A stretch of DNA of 64,000 bases from positions 6,509,790-6,573,789 of the forward strand of contig OZ025208.1 in the NCBI GenBank assembly GCA_964019055.1, in the 5' to 3' direction. The notes beneath the pieces were generated by a model, which saw nothing but the letters and a program-made list of their open reading frames with translations, did no database searches and was not told where the DNA came from. This document shows positions 51,401 through 60,900 of the stretch, piece after piece. The DNA is from Anthopleura xanthogrammica. Taxonomy: Eukaryota > Cnidaria > Anthozoa > Actiniaria > Actiniidae. The translations under genes and the position numbers were made by a program. Within the stretch, counting starts at the first letter, position 1, and each line of letters begins with the position of its first letter.

Positions 51401-54400
51401 ACTTGAAGGGGACTATTTCTACCATAACTGCTATCCATGCTAATGAAGCTGAGCTATTTCAACTTTACTAACACCGCACAAAAGACAATTATGATTTGTA
51501 TATGTGACAGCCTACACTAGTATACTTACCTAGCCTTTCCTGATATTAAGAAAGAAGAGCCAGTTGGTAAAATAAAACGTGGATTTGTACTTATAGTCAC
51601 CATAAACGTCGGCAGCACTGTTCGAATATGAAGAAAATGTTGAACCACTAAAATGATCGCAAAAGTGTACTACATATGAGAGTGGCTTGAATCTTCGATT
51701 TTTTACTAATTATAATATCAAATTATTTAATCCTTTTTAGTGCATGTGATATATTGAAAGCACTTACCATACTTCTGTATCTTGAACATCTTTGACACTT
51801 TATGAAAAACCTAAATAGAAAAAATTTAAGCCGTGCATTTCGTAGTATGAGAAAAATTAAAATGTATGTACATTCGGCAATATCTACAGTAATTAAAAAA
51901 AATCGTAGTTTTGCTTACGTTGTGAGTATAGTGCGCCTCAATTTTCCAATTCCCATTAGACATTGCATGATTATCAATGACGAACAATTTATTAATGAAA
52001 CCTGAAAACGAAAATCAAAGAAATAGTAAAATAATAATAAAATAAATAGTCTCATTTATTGCAGCATGTTTCTTTATCATTCTATTATTGATCATAATCG
52101 AACTAATGGAACTAATCATTAGCTTTTCTCTGCTATTGTTAGCTAATAGATGAAGTTAATAATGAAATTTGAAACAAATTCAGGAAAGAAATTTCTAAAA
52201 TCATATATAAAATAGAAGACAGTTTTACGATACAAACCAGAGCTCGTTTGTAAATTCTTCCAATGGATTACTCCCTTTCCTTTTGGATTCTTCTCGAACA
52301 TTAAGGAAACAGAAAACACAATTATTAATTAATTGTACTAGCAATAAAAACCATTTTAATAATGATTTCAAATTATTTGATTGACTGCAAACAAACACTG
52401 AGATACACTTTGAAGTAAATTTATGTATCCTGAAAATTGCTGGAGAAATATATGAAATTCAACATTTGTAAATAATTCCTATTTGGTATTTCCCTTTTTT
52501 TAAATAAAAAGACGTTCTTGCAATTTGGTATAAATAAATCAATAACTTTGTGAAGATAGTAAAATCGTTGACTTCCAAGAAAATTGTCTTACCTTTACAA
52601 CGATATTGACCTGGAAATAAATTAATAAATTGTTAGGTTAATCTCTGCTCATTGGCTAAGATCTAATTTGACTAAAATGAGCATATATAGTCTTAACAAT
52701 TACCTTTTTTCTACTAATCTTCAAGTCAAATCCCAGTGGTACAACTCTTATTTGTACTGAATAAAAAAAACCCAATTAAATCGTCGTTCTTGTTTAAAAA
52801 TATGATTATTTAGGAAATAATAATAAAATATATAAATAGTAAAAAAATTAGGAAAGAACCAGCACTTTGAGTTAGATTCCTTCCCATTAAGATGGTTAGA
52901 AATAGACTAAAAAGCTTATTAGATCTTAATTTAATCCTGGTTATGTACGCCTTACATTCATGCCGCAAAGTTAAGGGCTTATACTCGAGGGGGTTGGAAG
53001 GGGAGGGGGCATGTTATCGGAAAATGAGTTTAGGCGGAAAAGAAAAAGGTTATACACCAATTCCGAACATGGCGGCCACAAACGGAAGGCCTGGATCGAG
53101 GGGGTGAAAACAAGGCTAGCCAGTCGTCCATGATCTGTGATCTGTGTTTTTTATTCACCATTCAATTTTTGCTACTGGTGTTTACATCCATTAAGAATCG
53201 TTTTTTAGCGATTGCTACGGGAAAAGCCAGCTTTCCACAGATCACGGACGCATTCCCAGAAATTTGATACAGTGAGTGGTGCGATGTAAAAACGCGGGCT
53301 CATGACAAATAAAGTAGTTAGCATAAATTCAAAATGGCAGCTAAACCGGCGTTTTGAAGAAATAGATCAAACATTAGTTCAACAAAATTTGAGAAAATTA
53401 CAAAGTAACCTAGACGTCGTGCCAGTGGTACTTTCTTTGAGGTGGAAAGAGTAATTAAAAATTCTTTGTACTTGTGTAAACACGCATTTGTATTTGCATT
53501 TGTCATTTCTTTCTCTTTTCCCCCGGATTTCCCACCAATTCTTAGGCTACAGGGAGCCCAAAGATATACTATTGTTTTATTAGGGCTACTAAGGAGCTAC
53601 AACAAATTGGCCGAAAAATTAAAGGAGCTGCTACGGATCCTACAAAGTTTACCTTTAATCCAATAATTCGATAATTAATTCAGTTCCACTGACTAAAGCG
53701 CATGCGTAGCGCTATACTGTATAGAAGTTCTGGGAATGCGACTGAATAGCCTCGTTTTCGCCTCCTGAATCCAGGAAAACCGCGTGTAGGAAGCTTATAA
53801 CCGAGGGAACTTGTAACCTATATTTTATGGAAGTGTAGTTTACTGATATCCACCTTTCTGTTTAGGTGTATATATTGGTTTATCAGTCTGAAGTAGAAGG
53901 ATACCCTTTCTGTAACTCAGACGAACGCTTGTCTTCTTAAAGAAATATAATTCTGGACCTCTTCCTCTTGCAACCAGGTAAACGTAATTATGATTTTGGG
54001 ATAGCTCTTCTGGGTCAACCTTGAAAAAAAGTATTACCAATTGTGTGTAACGTATAATTTTTATAGCTACATCATTTACAGGGACCTCCGAGCACCCTTA
54101 AAAGTGGTGAGACTAAGATTGGAAAATAAAAGAAACTAGTATGGGAAAAGGGAAAAAGTGGTAGGACTTATAGTATATATTCAGCTACATATCTGAATTT
54201 TTCTGAGTTTAATTTCGTTGAGTTTTACTTTATTAACTAGGTTTATTTCTTATTTTTTTGCAATTTTAAGAGCACCTTGTGCCTTAGAACTGTTTTATTA
54301 TTATCTCCTTAAATTCCCAATCTAACAGTGTTACTTGCGTTCGTCAATATTGTGAAGGCGGGAAAATTGTTAGAAATAGCATTGAAAAAAAATATGTAAC

Positions 54401-55965
54401 AATGCCATTGTAAAACTACTGTGAAAGGACTTACCCTTAGTGATAACAATCTGGACTGACCTAAAAAATAAGTAAAACAGTCGAATTTATGACTTTCTAT
54501 TCTTGGTATTATCATAAATTCTAAAGAATATCACATCAGAATTCAGCATAGTAATTAAGCTTGCGTTTGAGCCTACTACTGGTTTTGTTTTCCAGGGGCG
54601 TAGTCAGGGGAAAGGCCAAGGGGGTTGATGGTTGATGTTCTGAAAACGGGCCGGGTTTTGCCGCCGCCGCCCTCCCCCCTCCCAAGACACATACAGACAC
54701 ATGCATAAAGAGTACAAAACTGCAATATATATGCATAACATTAGCCTTATTTTAATAGTTAAAACTATTTAACCAGATTACCCTTCGCCCTTAGCTTAGA
54801 TGATTGTACCTTTTCAACCGGACATTTTTTTTTCCAATTTGATGTATACAAAATACAAAATACAATACAAAAATGCAAAAATAATACACAAGCTTCCAAC
54901 ATTAGGGTAATTAGAACGGTAAAAGTTAATTTTTTATCATAATTCTTACCTCCAACAAAGAAAGCTTGTTGTGATGAAACGATTCTCGTACGATCAAATG
55001 AAGTCGGAGCTCTTATTTCTATCTGTATGATTTGGAAATGCCTTACCCCATAGACCTGCACATGGATTGTTTGTGGTACACCAACGTAAAAAACATTTGG
55101 AGCCAAGATAACATATCTGCATATAGATTAACTAAATGAACGATTGCCTTTAAAATACTTGCAGTGTGATCTAGATCAGTCAACCATGCGTTTTAAAAAT
55201 TAAAAGGTCATGCTATCGGGATAAATATTCATATTTCTGCTATTACATGACGAAACTTAATGTTCGAACAGAAAAGTATGCTGTTTTTTTGAAATGAAAT
55301 AATGATTACGTATACACGCTTAGTGGAATCTAGTAGCTAAATTGTTCATTTTTTTAATACGTTTAGTACTGACATCCAGCAGTACTTACCTCCAATTTAC
55401 TGAAATGGCTTCCCATGCAATATTTTTTCTGGTTTGCCCTTTCACCGTGAACTTAGAAATATATTTTTTGATTAAGTAACACAGCTTTAACCACGATTTA
55501 AACAATTGCTAAACAATAGAAATATTAATTTGAAAATTTATGGATTTGGGATTTCCTATAGGAACAAACTCCATCGTTGCATGGTAAGGACAAAGAGCTA
55601 GGCTCCAAATAAGTAGGACCAAATATATAAGATAACATATACAACAATATATATAATTGTAATGAAAACGCTTAGAACCACTATAAAACATGTTCTGTGT
55701 GGTTTTGTGGCATATATATAGATTTAGATCTAGCTATTCCAATAGTAAAAAAAAGGGGAAATCCGGCATTAATTCCGTAATGTACATAATACCCAGATCA
55801 TTAACGATGCACCGACCAATAGTTGTTTACAAGCGGTAGGATTCTTAATATCAGAAAAAGAATGTATTTGCTTCTTTAAAAGTTCAAGTCATGAAAAAAT
55901 TACCTTTGAGCTGTCACGCATCCCAAAACAAGTAGTACATTCAACAATAGTAAAATCCGCAACAT
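36643..55965 (-). CDS. Gene C: C3-like protein without thioester or anaphylatoxin
   Basis: Complete 39-exon gene; the hand model is 4,860 nt (1,619 aa) when exon 13 uses a downstream acceptor. Signal peptide [21 protein letters not shown]1-MG6, junction QRRRIKRLI, then [17 protein letters not shown] and PETWIN with no anaphylatoxin, MG7, CUB, thioester-fold domain with GNGEE, MG8 with polybasic insert, and NTR ending GKCNN and stop. The dead pentapeptide and missing anaphylatoxin are shared with gene B. Most of the beta chain is closer to gene A (GSD...[26 protein letters not shown]), so the gene looks mosaic. The barrel motif GGGFVST is cut to EFGSIAV. Like B, it should be secreted and cut into two chains, but not covalently attached. 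The exon 13 frame is the one doubt about its coding state. Confidence 0.87.
39502..44603 (-). CDS. Gene C exons 22-34: MG7, CUB, thioester-fold domain, MG8 with polybasic insert
   Basis: Exons: 44324-44603, 43546-43776, 43259-43310, 42984-43085, 42714-42905, 42265-42340, 41981-42122, 41753-41833, 41118-41286, 40823-40977, 40402-40533, 39953-40018 and 39502-39821. The loop after DGAF is very short (TEDQR then GNGRF). Exon 31 ends QQEFGSIAV, missing the GGGF of A, B and D. Exon 34 has basic runs on both sides of the MG8 cysteine: [12 protein letters not shown], then about 29 of 51 residues Lys/Arg including [14 protein letters not shown]. Confidence 0.85.
41586..41717. mobile_element. AAGGC-CAACGTCGATCTTC MITE, copy 1
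   Basis: Starts AAGGCTCAGATCAAACGTCG and ends CGACGTTTGAACATGATGGCC. Intron of gene C between exons 29 and 30; shares both ends with 43999-44128 in inverted order. Confidence 0.75.
42714..42905 (-). CDS. Gene C exon 26: thioester exon with GNGEE (dead thioester)
   Basis: 192 nt, as in A and B. The pentapeptide GNGEE is at 42820-42834, with the same codons as in gene B. The flanks [17 protein letters not shown] and [16 protein letters not shown] are nearly those of gene B. The two changes are therefore ancestral to B and C, or were spread by gene conversion. Confidence 0.93.
43999..44128. mobile_element. AAGGC-CAACGTCGATCTTC MITE, copy 2
   Basis: Starts TAGGCTCAGTTCTGACGTG and ends CAACGTTTGAACTGGGCCTTA. 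Gene C intron between exons 22 and 23. It has inner ATTAGCCAA and CAATGCG motifs in common with copy 1. Confidence 0.75.
44681..44909. mobile_element. CACTGGACGAAAAATCAGA fold-back element
   Basis: 229 bp. CACTGGACGAAAAATCAGAT at one end and its exact reverse complement at the other; the arms continue through TTCACTCATCTTC. Gene C, just upstream of exon 22. Confidence 0.88.
45095..45213. mobile_element. TAATAGACCTTTCCCG short inverted-repeat element
   Basis: TAATAGACCTTTCCCGATTTCG faces CGAATTCGGGAAAGGTATATTA across about 75 bp. Same gene C intron as the element at 44681. Confidence 0.75.
45771..46271 (-). CDS. Gene C exons 20-21: RRRIKR junction joined directly to acidic alpha' segment
   Basis: Exon 20 (46233-46271, 39 nt) reads [12 protein letters not shown], with two overlapping basic processing motifs. 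Exon 21 (45771-45879) continues [19 protein letters not shown] and ends [13 protein letters not shown]. There is no anaphylatoxin exon in the 353-bp intron and no Arg|Ser site. The acidic run of about 15 residues recalls the acidic alpha' N-terminus of C3b, which binds convertase partners. Confidence 0.85.
46569..55116 (-). CDS. Gene C beta-chain exons 2-19 (MG1-MG6 start)
   Basis: Exons: 54950-55116, 54435-54460, 53854-54019, 52704-52756, 52593-52610 (18-nt microexon VNIVVK), 52238-52289, 51919-52001, 51768-51810, 51530-51617, 50936-51038, 50247-50489, 49697-49900 (or 49905), 49372-49488, 48227-48292, 47724-47918, 47215-47370, 46866-46940 and 46569-46620. Landmarks: [49 protein letters not shown] and [11 protein letters not shown]. 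Exon 13 has a 1-nt deletion (separate entry). Confidence 0.85.
48370..48500. mobile_element. TTTTTGGCTTCCGTC inverted-repeat element
   Basis: TTTTTGGCTTCCGTCGATCAA faces TTGACGGAAGCCAAAAA. A related arm (TTTTGGCTTCCGTCAATCAA) occurs at about 38151-38170, so this is a family. Gene C introns. Confidence 0.65.
49697..49905 (-). CDS. Gene C exon 13: 1-nt deletion with possible rescue acceptor
   Basis: From the acceptor homologous to gene A (CAG|GTGAGAG, exon start 49905) the frame breaks about 30 nt in, because the segment matching TAATGGGAAATTTGCAAACA is one base shorter (CGATGGTCAAACCGCAAAA). Downstream, the frame [12 protein letters not shown] through [11 protein letters not shown] is perfectly kept. 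An AG 5 nt further in (GTGAG|AGTAAAG, exon start 49900) removes 5 nt; with the 1-nt deletion this makes 6, so the frame is restored and only strand-edge residues change. Otherwise this would be a frameshift allele or a sequence error. Confidence 0.7.
49998..50017. repeat. (CA)n microsatellite
   Basis: About ten CA units in the gene C intron between exons 12 and 13. Confidence 0.7.
51205..51417. mobile_element. AATAGTCCC fold-back MITE
   Basis: AATAGTCCCTTTCACAGTTC faces GAACTTGAAGGGGACTATT, and GCGCCACCTTGAAAG faces CTTTCAAGATGGCGC. Gene C intron between exons 10 and 11. Confidence 0.85.
55904..55965 (-). CDS. Gene C exon 1: signal peptide
   Basis: [20 protein letters not shown]: one Arg, a long Leu-rich core and V-T-A before the likely cleavage site. 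The ATG at 55965 lies about 35 bp downstream of a TATAAG motif. The exon ends in phase 2 and joins YVILAPN in exon 2 (54950-55116). Confidence 0.88.
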
Positions 55966-55997
55966 TGTAGTGTGTTTGGTCTTTCGCATCAGCTAAG

Positions 55998-56003
55998 CTT
56001 ATA
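55998..56003 (-). promoter_or_regulatory. Possible TATA box of gene C
   Basis: Minus strand ATATAAGC about 35 bp upstream of the ATG at 55965. If used, the 5' UTR would be only a few nucleotides, so an upstream start remains possible. Confidence 0.35.
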
Positions 56004-57128
56004 TTGATATTGATCTCTTTGTGATCAGTATTAATGTCCACATTCCAATTGTATTCGTTCTATTATATCGAATTGAAGAAATTGATATCACGAACCATTA
56101 TCTATTTATATTTCTGGCACTATACCTAATTCACGACATGCACACACTTGTAACCAATTCATCACTCATCGCGTCGACTCCGACTTCTTCGATCTCAGGT
56201 TGCCCCTGCATGTTCATATTCAAGTTATTTACAAAAAAGGTGCATTGTTGGTCAAGGTTAATGCTTATGTATATGTCCGCACAACCCAACCGAGTTTTGC
56301 TTCAAAACTGCGCTGAAATGTCATCCAAGACGAAACAACCTCTAAGCTGATCAAAGCCAGGGCACGATTAACTCTCAGTTCCAATAAACCTAATTCGTCT
56401 TGATGTTTTCCCATTTCTGACCACGTGTCATTCCCAAAAGTATCACTTTTTTTGTTTAACGGTTGCGGATAAGATCACTCATGAATATGGTTGCAATTAA
56501 GGTGGCTCCAACCTAATTGGGAGTGGATTTTAAGATATTGTAACTCGCTCGTATCGCATCGAAACACTCGAATATTTTTCAGTTTACCACATGTAGTAGC
56601 TTACTTCATTCTAGTGAATTATAAAATCTTAAATGTTAATTAAATTTCACAGTAACTACTTTTATCATAGTACTGGCAATACCTTTTGACAATTTTATGT
56701 AACTTATTTCAATTACAGCTGTCGTATTGGTTTGAAGAAATCAGACAACGATAACGAATGTTAAAGACGGACAAATATGTAGGAAAGATTCTGTGTTTCA
56801 AAAACACGTTAAAGCACCTCTTCAGATTCACGTATGTTAGAATGTGATAAACTATCTTGTGTTTGGTAAAAATAAAGAATTATTTTTAAAGGAAGGTTAG
56901 TAGTACTGTTACGAAATACTGTACCGATAAGATCGTAAGATTAAAAAAATTGAATATTTTAACGTTCCTGCAAAGGAAACAAAATATGCAGCAGGTGGTC
57001 CGCCCATGTATCCATCAATCCATCTGGCCAAGCTTACCTTTGTTTTTCCTTCGATCCTATTCTAATAAGTCATCGTCTGTTTGCATCTATCCAGTGCTTC
57101 GTGTTCTTTTCTTTTTTTTGTTTTGTTT

Positions 57129-57175
57129 GGTTGTTGTTGTCGTTGTTGTCGTTGTTGTTGTTTGTTTGTTTGTTT
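57129..57175. repeat. (GTT)n microsatellite
   Basis: Repeated GTTGTTGTCGTT followed by GTTTGTTT in the spacer between genes D and C. Confidence 0.8.
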
Positions 57176-57437
57176 GGGGGGAGGGGCATATTTTCTTTAT
57201 GTACTTTAATGTCTTAGACGCTGAGCTTGTCATGAAATTTGGTAGTTTTTTTTAACATAATGATCATACTCTGGACTCAGCTGCATGATTATTGCCTATA
57301 CAATTTTTTTAGACTCGACCCATCCTCCGTAAGCAATAGACAACTGCTGATGATCAATCAATTCTTTAAAAATACACGTAATGGTGCATTTTAATCGTAA
57401 TTGAATACTCGCTTCTGAGGCAATTTCTAATCAATTG

Positions 57438-57443
57438 TTTTAT
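57438..57443 (-). terminator. Possible polyadenylation signal of gene D
   Basis: AATAAA on the minus strand about 215 nt after the stop codon at 57657. Confidence 0.4.
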
Positions 57444-57656
57444 TACAAATAAAATAATATATGAAGTTAAAGCTAATGGTCGCTTACAAAATACAGGTGG
57501 AGCTTCCTAAAGTTACAATGCATCCAGCATTTGCAATCTACAACGTTTTGGGGTACTTTTTCTGAATTTTTTGCTTTATACTGATTGGTTTGACACTAAG
57601 GTGACATGCACTATAAAGATCACAAACATGTACTTATTTCTAACGTATGACAACTT

Positions 57657-57970
57657 TTAAGTTTCACTGCATTTGTTTCTTTTGACACTTCTGGCTAATT
57701 TCCTGACAGTTGCCATATCTTTCCTGTTTTTCAATATCTTGACGAAAGAACGCTCATCAAATTGGTAAATGCCATCTTTGTCCCTTCCCATGATGAACAA
57801 AGCATTGTCGATCTCAAGATTTGGGTACATGCACACGATTCGTTTGCGAAAAGAAATGATCTCCTTCCTTACAATTTCCTTGGTTCCTTGTTTAACAATT
57901 TTCAGCACTTTTACACTGTAATTCATAAATGTATTGTCCTCATCGATACTTGTGACAATTCCTTGGATTG
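57657..57970 (-). CDS. Gene D last exon: NTR/C345C core
   Basis: Starts AIQGIVTSIDEDNTFMNY, like AMKGDVLNIDEDETW (B) and [18 protein letters not shown] (C), and ends RNKCSET before the stop. These four-residue DEDx blocks anchor the alignment of the three visible NTR domains. Confidence 0.87.
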
Positions 57971-60900
57971 CTACAGTAAAAAAAAAACACAATCATCAGT
58001 TTAGTAATTCAAAGAGCTTTCCACAAGGTTCATTTTAAAAATTAGTCGATATTTCAAAATACAACACAAAATCTGGTTAAAGGATAACAAAGCTCTGAAA
58101 TTTTAGCTGCTTCAGACCTTAGGCTATGCAGCCCTATGTTAACATAATTCCTGGATCCAGCATAAATCTTGATCCGAAATTACTCTTGAATAGCATTGGT
58201 CAAAGTAATATAAATGCCTATTTCATTGAAGGACCACTAGTTTATCAGTAACCTAGAGTTACTCTCACGTGTTACACGAATAAAGTCGTTCTATTATATA
58301 TATTATTTATCATTGAAAAATTGGTGCAATTATTTTTTATCCAAAAGCCTCGATCCAATTCAATATACTCATTAGAAAACGTTTATTTCCCCGATTAAGT
58401 GTTACTTTCATATAAAACGCATAAAGGCAGTATACAAGTTGGGAGTTACTGTCACGTGTTACCCAAATAAAGTCGTTATATCATATATTATCATTGAAAA
58501 ATTGGGGCCATTATTTTTATCCAAAAGCCTCGCTCCAAATCAATGTACTCATTAGAAAACGTTTATTTCCCGATTAAGTGTCACTTTCATATAAACCGCA
58601 TAAAGGCAGTATACATGTTGAGAGCTAAAGAAAACTTTACTGTAAATATAATAATAATATAAAAGCGGAGCTCCCGCGCGAGCGGAGTATCATACTTGGT
58701 ATAAATGGTAATCCAACGAGTTGATTTTTCATGGCTTGATTACGTCATCACCTTGTCCATACACACATACACACATACGTCCGTCCGTGTACCACTTTGC
58801 ACAGGGTTCCCGCGCGCTTTGCTTACTCACAAATGCACAGAAAAATTGCAATAATGTAGTCAAAGATGGATCAAGAAGTATTTTTTCTTATTTTTGCAAT
58901 GCGAAAAATACGTTTAATCGAAGTCATGTCTGTCTTAAAGTGAACAAAAACAATTTTTCGACTTTAGCGACTTGCTAAAGAAGATTTAGCGAGGGAAAGC
59001 GAGGGAAGATTCTTAATCTTACGATGAAGTTTCGTGACTGAAACTTCAGTGAGAGAAAAAGTGGCCTGTAGACCAGAAAAACCTGATTATACTGCAAGAA
59101 TATTTCAGTTCCGTAGAAAACACTTCATAGAAGGTAAATTCATTAATTTTAACCAATATTTCGCAAAAAAAAAACGACAAGAAATGTGTAAACTAGCTTG
59201 AGCAACTCTCAGACAAGCTAAGGACGTTGGTTCGGCAAACACTGTCAGAAAAACCTGGATAGTTTGTCGTTTTTACTGCATTCTAGATTTTTATCATCTT
59301 TTTCTTCATTACTTGTGAACCAAAAAAAGCGATATTTGAAGCTTTGATTTTTTGTTTTTGATCCCATTTCAAGAAAAAAGGCTAAGACTTAGTAAAAAGA
59401 CTTGGTTCTTTGAAAAAATATATTTGACGGCCAGCGAACCTCACGCGAAGTCAAAACAAGATTCTAGTTTCATATTCATATGACTATTTTGACATTTTTA
59501 TAGATAATTTATTTTAATGTTGATTGAAATATGAAAAAGGAATACATATCACACCAAATTTTTGCTTTTTATCGGGTTTTTCCAGCTATTACTATTACAC
59601 AATCGCAAAAATTATGACCTTGTTTTTTTATGGATAAGCTTATGTTTTTGTAAGATATTTCGCTCGATAATAAAGTTAAGAATAAATCTGGAAAAAAAAC
59701 TTTTCAAAGACCAACTTTACTAACAAAGAAAATTATTATCTTGCATAAATGAATATGTCTCTTTTTACATGTGAAGTTCAAGTGAATGTAAGCTTAAGCT
59801 TATCAGTAATATTTTTCGACAATTTTCAGTGTAGTTCACTTTCCACCTAAAAACTTACAACTTTGATTACTAAGATTTGCTGAATAAAATCCTTTGTTCT
59901 ATACATGTATTTATATGTTCTACAATCTATAATTATTTTTCTTCGAATTGAAAAGTTTTCTAATGCTTTTGAAGGCTTAAAATAATGGTTTTTCTTTTAG
60001 TTTTTCCTCCTGGATTCTGGTAAAATCAAACGAAATGGTAACGCTGGTAATGCCGCGTCACACAATTGTCACGTTTTTAGCACTAAATATACTATTTATG
60101 GGAGCTCCGCTTTTAGGCAGTGCCTAAATCTATATATTAATCAATTCTAAAATTCTTACCGAAGTTGAACATTTGACACATTTCTCTTCTGGTTTTCTTT
60201 ATATTTGACATCTTCGGGTTTTCCTTAGGACATATGCCTGTAGATTGATGATAAATATATCAACCGATTTTTGTTGAGGGTAGTATACAATAGTGCCCTC
60301 TACCGGAGTCATGGAAAGTAATATGCTCGAGCTCCTGCTAGTGAGAAGGCATGACCAAGGTCTATACGTCCTTTCTAGAAACTAAATTGGTAAACTGATA
60401 TAGACCTGACCCATCAAGCTATGCTGAACAACCCCTTTCTTGTATTTCGCTTGCAGCCTGGTGCTGGACAATAGGACATAAGAACCACCTCAAGATACCA
60501 ATTACCAACCCTTTAGATAAGGCCTCCTGAACGAAAGTCCGATACTCACAAAAAAAAAAAAAACATGTTGGTAGTTACCTTGTGTACATTTGCATATACT
60601 ATCACGGCAAGTTCTCATTGTCGTTGGACGTTTTCCCAAGTTATAAAAGACGGTGCATTTCTTATCAGGCTCGTAGTAGTCATAGACCGTGACAGGAACA
60701 GGCTGGATATTGTGAACTTCAAAAAGACGAATAAAGCGAAACGCAACACACACAGAGCGGTTACTTTCAATCTGTTAAGAAGAAAAGACAGGTTCTCATA
60801 TATTCGCACCCGTTGGACCAGTGACAATAATATAATTAGTAACAACCATTATCAAGATTCTCCTTCGCTAAACGCAGATTGACTGATTACGCAGATTGTA

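Larger units (their letters stand above)
55966..57656. other. Intergenic spacer between gene D 3' end and gene C 5' end
   Basis: About 1.7 kb, the longest spacer of the array. It holds the gene C promoter region, a (GTT)n tract and the gene D 3' untranslated region. I see no supported exon on either strand. Confidence 0.6.

Noticed and set aside
19851..55965. Genes B and C as pseudogenes
   Set aside because: All 39 exons of each are open with good splice signals and phases (one rescueable deletion in C), and the rest of the protein is well conserved.
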